From assembly GCF_000282575.1 (NCBI RefSeq), contig NZ_AKJA01000106.1, forward strand, positions 1 to 34,457: a stretch of DNA of 34,457 bases. The letters are read 5' to 3'. The notes under the pieces were generated by a model. That model was not told the DNA's origin. It made no database searches and saw only the letters and a list, made by a program, of their open reading frames with translations. Position 1 is the stretch's first letter. Each line of letters opens with the position of its first letter. A program made the position numbers and the translations under genes. The DNA comes from Herbaspirillum sp. YR522. Lineage in GTDB: Bacteria; Pseudomonadota; Gammaproteobacteria; Burkholderiales; Burkholderiaceae_D. Shown here in pieces: positions 7,657-15,793 of the stretch.

Positions 7657-8275
7657 CATCGACGGCTGGGTGCGCCCCTGCGAATTGCTCATCGACCCCG
7701 CCCAGGCCCGCACCATCGGCGAACTCGAGGACCTGGCCGGCCAGCTGCGGCAAGAGCACGCCGCGCGCCGGCTGGCATTGGCCAAGCGCCTGCGCCAGAC
7801 CAGGAAGACCGCGGCGCGCCTGGGACGACGCGATGCGCAGGCGCGCGTGGCCGCCGACATGGTCGAGGTGTTCGCGGCCTATGGCATGGCCTGGAAGAAC
7901 TTCGAAGGCATCATCGTCTCGACCGTGGTCCGGGCCCTGCAGCAGATCCTCGACACGATCCCGCCGCAGGAACTGCTGCAGGCGCAGATCGGCCGCTGCA
8001 TCGCCGCCGCGCGCGAGGACGACGTGCTGGCAGTACACGTCCATCCGGACCAGTTGAGCGAGGCCGATGCCATCCTGCGCGCGCTGGGCGTCATGGTTCC
8101 CGAAGGGGCCTGCACCGTCTTGCCCAATCCCTCGCTGATGCTGGGCGGTTGTGTCTTGGAGACCCGCATGGGCGCCATCGACGGCAGCCTGCATACGCAG
8201 ATCGACATGGTGCGCGACGCCATCGCGCTGGCCTGCCAGACGCGGCGCCCACTGTCGTGGAAGGGACCGGCATGA
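7643..8275 (+). CDS. sctL: T3SS ATPase stator SctL
   Basis: A 210-residue cytoplasmic protein that tethers the SctN ATPase to the sorting platform and is related to FliH. A charged helical N-terminal half (about 25-75, rich in Arg, Ala, Glu and Gln) precedes a FliH-like C-terminal domain. The motifs FEGIIVSTVVRALQQILDTI and LGGCVLETRMGAIDGSLHTQ (the typical GGCxxET...G.IDaslxtQ signature) are clear. It overlaps sctK upstream and the sctQ start (ATGA) downstream. Unlike in Yersinia, sctN, O and P do not follow directly; sctQ does. Confidence 0.9.
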   Translation: MTIISIDGWVRPCELLIDPAQARTIGELEDLAGQLRQEHAARRLALAKRLRQTRKTAARLGRRDAQARVAADMVEVFAAYGMAWKNFEGIIVSTVVRALQQILDTIPPQELLQAQIGRCIAAAREDDVLAVHVHPDQLSEADAILRALGVMVPEGACTVLPNPSLMLGGCVLETRMGAIDGSLHTQIDMVRDAIALACQTRRPLSWKGPA

Positions 8276-9330
8276 CCCCCTATGACGCTTCGACACCCGT
8301 GCCCGGCCTGGGCGGCCAGCATGCTGCCGCCTGGCCTGACCTGCCGCTGCTGCCACCGGCCCAGGCCGAGACCCGCAACCAGCTGGTCCGCTGGTGCGCC
8401 CTCGCGCCCCGGCATGTGCGGCTGCTGGACGACAACCTGGTGGTCGGTGCCAGCCCCGCGCGGGCGCGCTACCCGATCACGCTGCATTTGCGCTCGGCCG
8501 ACGGCACGCTGCAACTGGGCTGCGACCTGCAACCCTTGCTGCCGGAAATGGCATGCGACGTGCTCCCGCCGTTGGCGGCCGATGACGGCCCCGAGCACCG
8601 GCGCGCCACCTGGATGCTGGCGCCATGGATCGACTGCCTGACCCAGCAGCTGGGCCAGCAGCTGCACCTGGAACGTATCACCCACGATGCGCCGTGGGAG
8701 CCCGGCCACTGGGCCATGCAGGTCTGGCGCAGTGGCGCGCCCGGCCAGAGCGGAACGCTGGGGGTAACGGGTTCGTTGTTGCCGCGCCTGGCCGCTGCAT
8801 TGCCTGCGCGAGCGTCGCGCTACACGCACCTGGCGCACATCCCGATCACCCTGCATTGGCGGATCAGGGCGCCGGCCCTGAGCCATGCACAGTTGCAGGC
8901 GCTGGACTTGAAATCGGTCATCCTGCTGCAGTACCCCGAAGCCGAACTCTGCCTCAGCGGCAGGCACGGCACGATCCGCCTGCGCGGCACCACTGAACAA
9001 GGAGATTTCCTGATGAACGATATCCATCTGGCCAGCGACGACATGCTGGCATCGCCCCATCCCCCAGGCGGCATGATCCCGCTGGACATGCTCATGGCGT
9101 CGGTGGACGTCGTACTCGACAGCATTGTCATGCCGCTGTCCGAGATTGCCGCCCTGGCACCGGGCTCGGCACTGCCGCTGTCCCAGTTCGACAGCGGGCG
9201 CGCCGTCACGCTACGCTGCAATGGCGTGCCCTTCGCGCGCGGGGAAGTGGTGGTCATCGGCGAACGGCTGGGCGTGGTGCTCACGCACACGGCTGGCGTA
9301 CAGCCCAACCTGCCCGAGGCCAGCGCGTGA
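8272..9330 (+). CDS. sctQ: T3SS cytoplasmic ring protein SctQ
   Basis: SctQ is the main component of the cytoplasmic sorting platform (related to FliM/FliN). The 352-residue product has a variable N-terminal half and a C-terminal SPOA domain. The last SPOA domain is clear: LDSIVMPLSEIAALAPGSAL, then RGEVVVIGERLGVVLTH at about 325-341. An internal start with its own ribosome binding site lies at 9013 (separate entry). The gene starts inside the sctL stop codon. It is a single full-length SctQ, not split into QA and QB. The N-terminal 30 residues are Pro-rich and show nothing like an SctP ruler domain. Confidence 0.87.
   Translation: MTPYDASTPVPGLGGQHAAAWPDLPLLPPAQAETRNQLVRWCALAPRHVRLLDDNLVVGASPARARYPITLHLRSADGTLQLGCDLQPLLPEMACDVLPPLAADDGPEHRRATWMLAPWIDCLTQQLGQQLHLERITHDAPWEPGHWAMQVWRSGAPGQSGTLGVTGSLLPRLAAALPARASRYTHLAHIPITLHWRIRAPALSHAQLQALDLKSVILLQYPEAELCLSGRHGTIRLRGTTEQGDFLMNDIHLASDDMLASPHPPGGMIPLDMLMASVDVVLDSIVMPLSEIAALAPGSALPLSQFDSGRAVTLRCNGVPFARGEVVVIGERLGVVLTHTAGVQPNLPEASA
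9013..9330 (+). CDS. Internal translation product SctQ-C (predicted)
   Basis: Within sctQ and in the same frame, an ATG at 9013 is preceded by a strong Shine-Dalgarno sequence (AAGGAG at 8999-9004, eight bases away). Translation from here would give a product of about 105 residues comprising the final SPOA domain. Internal initiation making a short C-terminal form is established for YscQ, SsaQ and Spa33, where it takes part in the cytoplasmic ring. The placement just ahead of the SPOA domain matches those cases; production in this organism is inferred. Confidence 0.6.
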   Translation: MNDIHLASDDMLASPHPPGGMIPLDMLMASVDVVLDSIVMPLSEIAALAPGSALPLSQFDSGRAVTLRCNGVPFARGEVVVIGERLGVVLTHTAGVQPNLPEASA

Positions 9331-9349
9331 TAGCGCAAGACCCCACACC

Positions 9350-10003
9350 ATGAACCTGGACACCCCTTCCGACCACATCAACATCATTGCGCTGTATGTC
9401 GCGCTGGGCCTGTTGCCGCTGGCGATGGTGATGCTGACCTCGTTTACCAAGATCTCGATCGTGCTGTCGCTGCTGCGCAACGCGCTGGGCGTGCAACAGG
9501 TGCCGTCCAACCTGGTCATCGCCGGCCTGTCGCTGGCGGCGACCTTCGTCATCATGCAACCGGTGGGCCAGGAAATCGCTTCCCGGGTCGACCTGGACCA
9601 AACGCTACGCGGGCGCAAGCCGCTCTCCGTGGCATTGATCATCGAACAGGCCGGCGACCCGGTAAAAAAATTCCTGCACACCAACGCCAAGCCTTCGGAG
9701 CGCGACTTCTTCGCCAAGGCGCTGCGCTCCCAGCGCGGTGAAGCGAACATCGACGAGATGAGTTTCTCGGTCCTGATCCCGGCGTTCGTCATTTCCGAGA
9801 TCGGCGCCGCCTTCGAGATCGGCTTTCTGCTGTACCTGGTCTTTGCCATCGTCGACCTGGTCGTGGCCAATGTGCTCATGGCCATGGGCATGACCATGTT
9901 CGCGCCGACGGTGATCTCGATCCCGCTCAAACTGCTGGTCTTCGTGGCGGCCTCGGGCCTGCCGCGTCTCATGCACAGCCTGGTGCTGTCCTATACGACA
10001 TGA
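9350..10003 (+). CDS. sctR: T3SS export apparatus protein SctR
   Basis: A core subunit of the export gate in the inner membrane (FliP homologue), 217 residues. Membrane segments include IIALYVALGLLPLAMVMLTS near the N terminus and two C-terminal hydrophobic stretches. Family signatures are intact: SFTKISIVLSLLRNALGVQQ, FSVLIPAFVISEIGAAFEIG and FLLYLVFAIVDLVVANVLMA. The start at 9350 was chosen over longer frames because it begins right before the first membrane segment, as in the family. It follows sctQ by 19 bp and overlaps sctS (ATGA). Confidence 0.95.
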   Translation: MNLDTPSDHINIIALYVALGLLPLAMVMLTSFTKISIVLSLLRNALGVQQVPSNLVIAGLSLAATFVIMQPVGQEIASRVDLDQTLRGRKPLSVALIIEQAGDPVKKFLHTNAKPSERDFFAKALRSQRGEANIDEMSFSVLIPAFVISEIGAAFEIGFLLYLVFAIVDLVVANVLMAMGMTMFAPTVISIPLKLLVFVAASGLPRLMHSLVLSYTT

Positions 10004-10269
10004 ACGATATCCTCTCCATTACGCGCGACGCCCTGGCGCTGGTACTGTGGCTATCGCTGCCGCCGTTGCTGGTGGCGGCGCTGACCGGCATCCTGGTGGG
10101 CCTGGTGCAGTCGGTGACCCAGTTGCAGGACCAGGCCATCTCCTACGGCATCAAGGTCATCACGGTCACGCTGACGGTGTTCTTCACCGGCGCCTGGATG
10201 CGCAACGAACTCATGCGCATGATCTCGCGCATCTTCGCCCTCATCGGCGTACCGCCGGGTGCGCCCTGA
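10000..10269 (+). CDS. sctS: T3SS export apparatus protein SctS
   Basis: A FliQ-family export gate subunit of 89 residues, the family's usual length. Two membrane hairpin segments are visible (about 15-38 and 52-68). The conserved stretch LVQSVTQLQDQAISYGIKVI is present between them. It starts in the sctR stop codon and ends one base before sctT. Confidence 0.95.
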   Translation: MNDILSITRDALALVLWLSLPPLLVAALTGILVGLVQSVTQLQDQAISYGIKVITVTLTVFFTGAWMRNELMRMISRIFALIGVPPGAP

Positions 10270-10270
10270 C

Positions 10271-10996
10271 ATGGACCTGAGCACCGCCCTGGTCAGCTAT
10301 GGCGTGGCCTGCATCCGCCCCGCCATCGTGCTGCAGATGCTGCCCTTCGGCGCCGCCGCCTCGGCCGGCATCTACCTGCGCGTGCCACTGACGCTGACGC
10401 TGGGCTGGCTGGCCTGGGACCAGCGCGACCACCAGGCGCAACTGATGGCAATCATGCTCAAGGAAGCGCTGCTGGGGGTGCTGTTGGGTTTCCTGCTCAA
10501 CCGCGCCTTCAGCGTGGTCGGCATGGCCACTTCGGTGCTGGCCCAGCAGGCCAGCTACACCGCCGGCTCGGTCTACGATCCGAACTTCGAACGCGAGAGC
10601 ACCGCGCTCGACGGCCTGCTCCTGAACCTGCTCTCGCTCATCGTGTTCGCCGCCGGCGGCCTCGGTTTCCTGGTGGGATCGATGCAGGAAAGCCTGGTGC
10701 TGTGGCCCATCGCCGACCTCACGCCCGACCTGGGCAAACTGGCGCGGGGACTGATCGATTCGCTGGGGCGCGACCTGCTGCCACAGATGCTGGCCTTGAT
10801 CATGCCCCTGATGGTGCTGCTGCTGTTTACCGAGATCATTCTCGGCCTCATGGGGCGCCACGCGCAGCAGCTCAACCCCTTTTCGGTGTCGATGCCACTC
10901 AAGCTGGCGGTGCTGTTCTTGGCCATCTGGATGGCCTTTCCCACCCTGGTCGAAGAAATGGTGCGCCTGCTCGAGATGTCCCGGAGCCTGCAATGA
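10271..10996 (+). CDS. sctT: T3SS export apparatus protein SctT
   Basis: A FliR-family export gate subunit of 241 residues with several membrane segments. The typical motifs MLKEALLGVLLGFLLNRAFS and QQASYTAGSVYDPNFERES are present, and the C-terminal part PLMVLLLFTEIILGLMGRHA is intact. The start was set at 10271 next to the sctS stop. It is slightly shorter than the usual 250-260 residues, mainly at the C terminus, but nothing essential seems lost. It overlaps sctU (ATGA). Confidence 0.93.
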   Translation: MDLSTALVSYGVACIRPAIVLQMLPFGAAASAGIYLRVPLTLTLGWLAWDQRDHQAQLMAIMLKEALLGVLLGFLLNRAFSVVGMATSVLAQQASYTAGSVYDPNFERESTALDGLLLNLLSLIVFAAGGLGFLVGSMQESLVLWPIADLTPDLGKLARGLIDSLGRDLLPQMLALIMPLMVLLLFTEIILGLMGRHAQQLNPFSVSMPLKLAVLFLAIWMAFPTLVEEMVRLLEMSRSLQ

Positions 10997-11742
10997 GCCA
11001 GGGCGAGAAGACCGAACAGCCGACCGAGCACAAGCTGCGCGAGGCACGCTTGCAGGGCAACATCCCCAGGAGCGCCGACGCCACTGCCAACGCCAGCCTG
11101 CTGGGATGGTGCGGCGTGCTCGGCGCCGTGGGCGGGTTGCTGTTCGACGCCATGCTGGGAATGGTGCGCTACGTGTTCGAGATGGACCTGCGCCAACCCA
11201 TACCGGTGCTGCAGGCCCAGTACCAGCCCTTCATGGTCACGGTGCTGCTGGCGATGCTGGCATTGCCGGTACTGGCCGGGCTGCTCATCTCGGCCATTGC
11301 CGACCTGGCGCAGTCGCGCCTGCAACTGGCCACCAAGCGCAAGTTCCTGTCGTGGGACAGCCTCAATCCGGTGGCCGGCATCAAGCGCATCTTCGGCTTG
11401 CGCCAGCTGGGCGTGCTGCCCCTGACGGTATTGCGCTTTGCGGCGATGTGCGCCATCGCATGGTGGTCCACGCGTCGCCTGCTGGGCGCGATGGAGGGCA
11501 TGTGGCGCGCGCCGCTAGTGGACCAGGCCGTATTCCTGGGCGGCTATGTGATCAAGAATGCGGTCATCATCGGCCTGGCCATCATCCCCTTCTCGGTGGC
11601 CGACCTGATGTGGCAGCACTTCATGTGGCGCCGCGGCCTGCGCATGTCGATGCAGGATATCCGGCGCGAGCACAAGGACCAGGAAGGCGACCCGCAGATG
11701 AAGGCACGCCGCAAGCAGATCCACCAGCAAGCCACACGCTAA
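10993..11742 (+). CDS. sctU: SctU lacking the NPTH autocleavage and switch domain
   Basis: SctU (FlhB family) normally has about 350 residues: four membrane helices, a linker, and a cytoplasmic domain that cleaves itself at NPTH and switches export from early to late substrates. Here the product has only 249 residues. The N-terminal signature GEKTEQPTEHKLREARLQGN is normal, the membrane part is complete, and the linker IRREHKDQEGDPQMKARRKQ is conserved, but the protein stops a few residues later (HQQATR). By comparison with YscU the NPTH site should follow within about 15 residues. The sctV start lies nine bases after the stop, so the missing region of about 100 residues is not present in another frame, and no NPTH domain is encoded elsewhere in the window. 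The gene is tightly coupled to sctT by ATGA. Confidence 0.9.
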   Translation: MSQGEKTEQPTEHKLREARLQGNIPRSADATANASLLGWCGVLGAVGGLLFDAMLGMVRYVFEMDLRQPIPVLQAQYQPFMVTVLLAMLALPVLAGLLISAIADLAQSRLQLATKRKFLSWDSLNPVAGIKRIFGLRQLGVLPLTVLRFAAMCAIAWWSTRRLLGAMEGMWRAPLVDQAVFLGGYVIKNAVIIGLAIIPFSVADLMWQHFMWRRGLRMSMQDIRREHKDQEGDPQMKARRKQIHQQATR

Positions 11743-11751
11743 GACACCATC

Positions 11752-13872
11752 ATGAACAAACGTCTCTCACTGCTCGAAGTCGATTACTCGGCCTGGCTGC
11801 AAAAATACAGCGATGTGCTGGTCGGCCTGCTGCTGCTGGCCATCCTGGCCCTGCTGCTGCTGCCGGTGCCGCCGTTCGCGCTGGACCTGGCCATCGCCGC
11901 CAACTTCGCGTTCAGCTTCGTGCTGCTGGCCACGGCCATCTATGTCAGCTCGCCCACGCAACTGGCCTCGTTTCCCACCTTGCTGTTGCTGACCACCCTG
12001 TTCCGGCTGGGCATCTCGATCGCATCGACCAAGATGATCCTGCTGCATGCCCAGGCGGGCGACATGATCCACGCCTTCGGCGCGCTGGTGGTGGGTGGCA
12101 GCCTGGCAGTCGGTATCGTCATCTTCGTGCTGCTCACGGTGATCCAGCTCATCGTCGTCTCCAAGGGTGCCGAACGGGTAGCCGAGGTCGCGGCCCGCTT
12201 TACCCTGGACAGCATCCCCGGACGCCAGATGAGCATCGATGCCGATCTCAATGCCGGCCTGATCTCGCCGTTGGATGCGCGAGCCCGGCGCGAAGCGCTG
12301 GAACGCGAGACGCACCTGCTGGGTTCGCTCGACGGCGCCATGAAGTTCGTCAAGGGCGATGCCATCGCCAGCATCATCGTGGCGCTGGTCAACATCGTCG
12401 GCGGCATCGCCGTAGGCGTGATGGCCAAGCAGATGAAGTTCGGCGAGGCGCTCGAGGTCTACTCGCTGCTGACCATCGGCGACGGGCTGGTGTCGCAACT
12501 GCCGTCGCTGGTCATCTGCGCGGCCGCCGCCATCATCATGACGCGGGTCTCCGGCAGCAAGGAGCAGCAGCACCTGGGCGGCGACATGTACGACCAGATC
12601 GCGGCCAACCCCAAGGCCATCGTCATGGCGGCCGGCGCCTGCCTGGTGCTGGCCGCCATTCCGGGATTTCCGCACTGGCAGTTCGCGCTGGCCGCGCTGG
12701 CGCTCTTGGCCGTGGGTGTGGCCAGGCTGCGGCAAGCCGCGTTGATCGCCAATTCGCAGCGCGCGCCGATGCCGGAGATGGCGCGCGACGGCGCCAGTTA
12801 TTCGCCGCGCTTCCTGGACGACGTCGAGCAAGGCACTTCGGCGCCGCTGCGGCTGCGCCTGGGCCAGGAATCGTTTCACGCGGTCAATCCGGTGGCCCTG
12901 AACCAGGAGCTGGCCAAGCTGCGCAGCCACCTCATGCAGCAGATCGGCATGCCGTTTCCCGGCTTGTCGCTGCAGATCGATAGCGGCCTGGACCCCGATT
13001 GCTACATGATCGACATCGACGACATCGGCATGGCCCACGGCACGCTGTACGCCGGGCTGCGGCTGGCACTGGGCCCGGCACAGCAACTGGCCGGCCTGCC
13101 GGCGGCCGAGAACAGCCGGCCGCACCCCGGCCTGGGCCACCCCGGCGATGTGCTGAACTGCTGGATCGAGGCCGCCGGCATGGCCGAGCCGCTGCCGGCC
13201 GAGGTGACGCTGCTGTCGGCCGACGGCGTGATCTGCGCGCACCTGTTCGAGCTGATCCGCAGCCATGCCCACCGCTTGCTGGGCATCCAGGAGACGCGCT
13301 ACCTGCTCGACACCCTCGGCATCCTTTTTCCGACCCTGGTGGCCGAGCTCGAACGCGATACCTCGGCTGCGGCCCTGACCTCGGTGCTGCAGGAGATGCT
13401 GCGGGAGGATATCTCGATTCGCAACCTGCGCGGCATCCTCGAGGCGATCATCCAGGTCTCCCCTGGCGAGCGCACCCGCGCCAAGATGGTGGCCAGTGCC
13501 CGCATCCGCCTGGCGCAACACGTGGTGCTGCCGCACCTGGGCGGCCAGCAGCGGCTGCCGGTGATCCTGTTCGATGCCCAGTGGGACGCGGTACTGCAGG
13601 ACGCCCTGCGCATCGGGCCGGACCGCGAACCCGAGCTGGCGCTGCACGCGCGCGACCTCGATACGCTGCAACACTGCCTGCGCTCGCAACTGGCGCACCA
13701 TGCGCCGCATATCGTGCTGTTGACCAGCGCGGTGCTGCGGCCGTTGCTGGTGCGCCAGCTGCAGGCGGCGGGCCAGGCCCGCACGGTGATGGCGATCGAG
13801 GAATGCCAGCAGGCGCAAGTCGCGCTGGAGCATGTCGCCACCCTGGCCCTGGAGGCGCCGGACCATGCCTAG
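11752..13872 (+). CDS. sctV: T3SS export gate protein SctV
   Basis: The largest export gate subunit (FlhA family), 706 residues. Eight or so N-terminal membrane helices (about 20-320) contain the conserved FHIPEP-type loop: SKGAERVAEVAARFTLDSIP, then GRQMSIDADLNAG at about 157-169. The large cytoplasmic domain (about 350-706) forms the nonameric ring that receives substrates and chaperones; DISIRNLRGILEAII is typical of it. Length and motifs are complete. It starts nine bases after the shortened sctU and overlaps sctN by eight bases. Confidence 0.96.
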   Translation: MNKRLSLLEVDYSAWLQKYSDVLVGLLLLAILALLLLPVPPFALDLAIAANFAFSFVLLATAIYVSSPTQLASFPTLLLLTTLFRLGISIASTKMILLHAQAGDMIHAFGALVVGGSLAVGIVIFVLLTVIQLIVVSKGAERVAEVAARFTLDSIPGRQMSIDADLNAGLISPLDARARREALERETHLLGSLDGAMKFVKGDAIASIIVALVNIVGGIAVGVMAKQMKFGEALEVYSLLTIGDGLVSQLPSLVICAAAAIIMTRVSGSKEQQHLGGDMYDQIAANPKAIVMAAGACLVLAAIPGFPHWQFALAALALLAVGVARLRQAALIANSQRAPMPEMARDGASYSPRFLDDVEQGTSAPLRLRLGQESFHAVNPVALNQELAKLRSHLMQQIGMPFPGLSLQIDSGLDPDCYMIDIDDIGMAHGTLYAGLRLALGPAQQLAGLPAAENSRPHPGLGHPGDVLNCWIEAAGMAEPLPAEVTLLSADGVICAHLFELIRSHAHRLLGIQETRYLLDTLGILFPTLVAELERDTSAAALTSVLQEMLREDISIRNLRGILEAIIQVSPGERTRAKMVASARIRLAQHVVLPHLGGQQRLPVILFDAQWDAVLQDALRIGPDREPELALHARDLDTLQHCLRSQLAHHAPHIVLLTSAVLRPLLVRQLQAAGQARTVMAIEECQQAQVALEHVATLALEAPDHA

Positions 13873-15199
13873 CCGCCAGATAGAATACGTCGCCCAGGCG
13901 TTGCGCGCGGCCACCGATGGCCACAGCCCGCTACCGCTGCGAGGCAAGGTGGTCGAGGCGCTCGGCACGCTGATCCGGGTGGTCGGCGTGCCGCTGCACA
14001 TCGGGGAACTGTGCCGCCTGTTCGAGGCCGGCAGCACCGGCTATCGCCTGGGCGAGGTAGTCGGTTTCAGCCGCGACGAAGCGCTCGTCATGCCGCTGGG
14101 CCCGATGAGCGGGCTATCGACCACGACCATGGTCGAGGGCACCGGCGCGGGGCTGCTGATCGCGCCGGCGGCCGACCTGATCGGACGCGTGGTCGATGGC
14201 CTGGGCATGCCCATCGACGGCTGGCCGGCGCCAGCCAGCACCTCGCTATCGGTGCACCGCAGCGCGCCCGACCCGCTGTCGCGGCCGGTGATCAACCGTG
14301 TCTTCGCCACCGGTGTGCGCGCCATCGATGGCCTCCTGACCTGCGGCGTGGGCCAGCGCCTGGGCGTGTTTGCGCCGGCCGGCGCCGGCAAGAGCACGCT
14401 GCTGGGCATGATCGCCCGCGGCGCCCAGGCCGACGCGGTGGTCATCGCCCTCATCGGCGAGCGCGGGCGCGAAGTTGCCGAGTTCCTCGAACACAATTTC
14501 TCGAGCGCGCAACGCGAACGCATCATCGTGGTGGCCGCCACCTCCGACCGGCCCGCCGCCGAACGTATCAAGGCCGCCCATGTCGCCACCCGGCTGGCCG
14601 AGGACCTGCGCGACGCCGGCCGCAACGTGCTGCTGCTGTTCGATTCGCTCACCCGCTTTGCGCGGGCGCTGCGCGAAGTCGGGCTGGCGGCCGGCGAACC
14701 GCCGGCGCGGCGCGGCTTCCCGCCCAGCGTATTCTCGGAACTGCCGGTGCTGCTCGAACGTTCGGGGCGCAACGGGCACGGCGCCATCACTGCGTTCTAT
14801 ACGATCCTTGCCGAGGACGACGAGGGGGGCGATCCGATCTGCGAGGAAGCCCGCTCGCTGCTGGACGGGCATATCGTCCTGTCGTCGCAGCTGGCCGGGG
14901 CCGGCCACTTTCCGGCCATCGACGTGCTCAAGAGCCGCAGCCGCGTGATGGGGCAGATCACCGATCGCACCCACGGCGAGGCCGCCAACGCGGTGCGCGC
15001 CTGGATGGCCCGCTACCAGGAACTGGAGATGCTCATCCGCATCGGCGAATACCAGCCCGGCCACGACCCAGAGAGCGACCTGGCGGTGGACATGCATACG
15101 CCGACCAGGCGCTTCCTGCGCCAGCACCACGGCGAACCGCAATCCTTCGCGCGCACGCGGGAGGCCCTGCTGCACCTGGGCTCGGGCCGGACCGAATGA
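13865..15199 (+). CDS. sctN: T3SS ATPase SctN
   Basis: The cytoplasmic hexameric ATPase that unfolds and releases substrates from chaperones (FliI/F1-beta family), 444 residues, normal length. Walker A is APAGAGKST at about 170-178, Walker B is NVLLLFD at about 254-260. The GERGREVAEF motif (about 198-207) and the signature FPPSVFSELPVLLERSG are intact. The start at 13865 lies within the end of sctV. In Yersinia and Bordetella sctN follows sctL; here it comes after sctV. It overlaps sctO by ATGA. Confidence 0.96.
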   Translation: MPSRQIEYVAQALRAATDGHSPLPLRGKVVEALGTLIRVVGVPLHIGELCRLFEAGSTGYRLGEVVGFSRDEALVMPLGPMSGLSTTTMVEGTGAGLLIAPAADLIGRVVDGLGMPIDGWPAPASTSLSVHRSAPDPLSRPVINRVFATGVRAIDGLLTCGVGQRLGVFAPAGAGKSTLLGMIARGAQADAVVIALIGERGREVAEFLEHNFSSAQRERIIVVAATSDRPAAERIKAAHVATRLAEDLRDAGRNVLLLFDSLTRFARALREVGLAAGEPPARRGFPPSVFSELPVLLERSGRNGHGAITAFYTILAEDDEGGDPICEEARSLLDGHIVLSSQLAGAGHFPAIDVLKSRSRVMGQITDRTHGEAANAVRAWMARYQELEMLIRIGEYQPGHDPESDLAVDMHTPTRRFLRQHHGEPQSFARTREALLHLGSGRTE

Positions 15200-15645
15200 A
15201 TCGCGCCGAACAGGCGCGGCTGGTGCGGTTCTGGCAGCAGATGGACCAGCTGCATGCGATCCGCAAGCGACGCGCCCAGACCGCCGTGCGGATGGCGCAA
15301 CAGCAGGTGCGGCAATTGCAGGATGGCATCGCCCGCAACCACGCTGAGGCCGACCATTGCCGGCACCTGCTGCAACAGGCCCACTCACGATTCCTGCTGA
15401 CCCTGGTGGACATGAAACTGCGCTCGGTGCAGCACCTGGACCAGGCCGCCGCCATCAACCGCGAGCGGCAAGAACTGGCCCGCAGCCTGGCCACGCTGCA
15501 CCGGCAAGCGGCGCAGGCACGCGACGACGTGGCGCAGGCGCGCCACCGCATGGGCGTGGCCGACCAACGGAGCCAGCACGCCATCGACCAGTTGCGCGAG
15601 AACCGCCGCAGGTTGCGCGACCTGCAGGAAGAAGACAACGGATAA
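15196..15645 (+). CDS. sctO: T3SS ATPase stalk protein SctO
   Basis: A 149-residue, almost wholly helical protein rich in Gln, Arg, Ala and Leu (for example AQQQVRQLQDGIARNHAEAD), fitting the coiled-coil stalk SctO (YscO/FliJ type) that inserts into the SctN hexamer and reaches SctV. The sequence itself is weakly diagnostic; length, coiled-coil character and the ATGA overlap with sctN support the call. In most systems sctP follows sctO; here no SctP-like frame follows and the tightly coupled operon ends. Confidence 0.8.
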   Translation: MNRAEQARLVRFWQQMDQLHAIRKRRAQTAVRMAQQQVRQLQDGIARNHAEADHCRHLLQQAHSRFLLTLVDMKLRSVQHLDQAAAINRERQELARSLATLHRQAAQARDDVAQARHRMGVADQRSQHAIDQLRENRRRLRDLQEEDNG

Positions 15646-15731
15646 GCGGCCCCGCACGGGCGCACGCAACGGACATCGCGAAAAAATGAATATGTACTGC
15701 GCCTGGCGTGCGTCGCCCCCTAAGATGGCTC

Positions 15732-15745
15732 CATCGATATCGATG
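15732..15745. promoter_or_regulatory. 14-bp perfect palindrome in the promoter region of the small T3SS genes
   Basis: CATCGATATCGATG is a perfect palindrome 48 bp before the start of the first small gene, in a 148-bp gap after sctO. It is a plausible operator for separate control of the two small genes. No matching site was noticed upstream of the RHH gene. Confidence 0.3.
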
Positions 15746-15793
15746 CTGTCGCTTCATCAGCAACCACGTTTGTTCTTTCAGACAGGAGTACAC

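Noticed and set aside
11700-11860. A frameshift hiding the C-terminal domain of SctU
   Set aside because: The sctV start follows nine bases after the sctU stop, and the DNA from there on encodes the SctV N terminus; there is no room for a further domain in any frame.
11767-14037. Very long minus-strand frame opposite sctV
   Set aside because: Antisense shadow of sctV, with low-complexity product and no domain.
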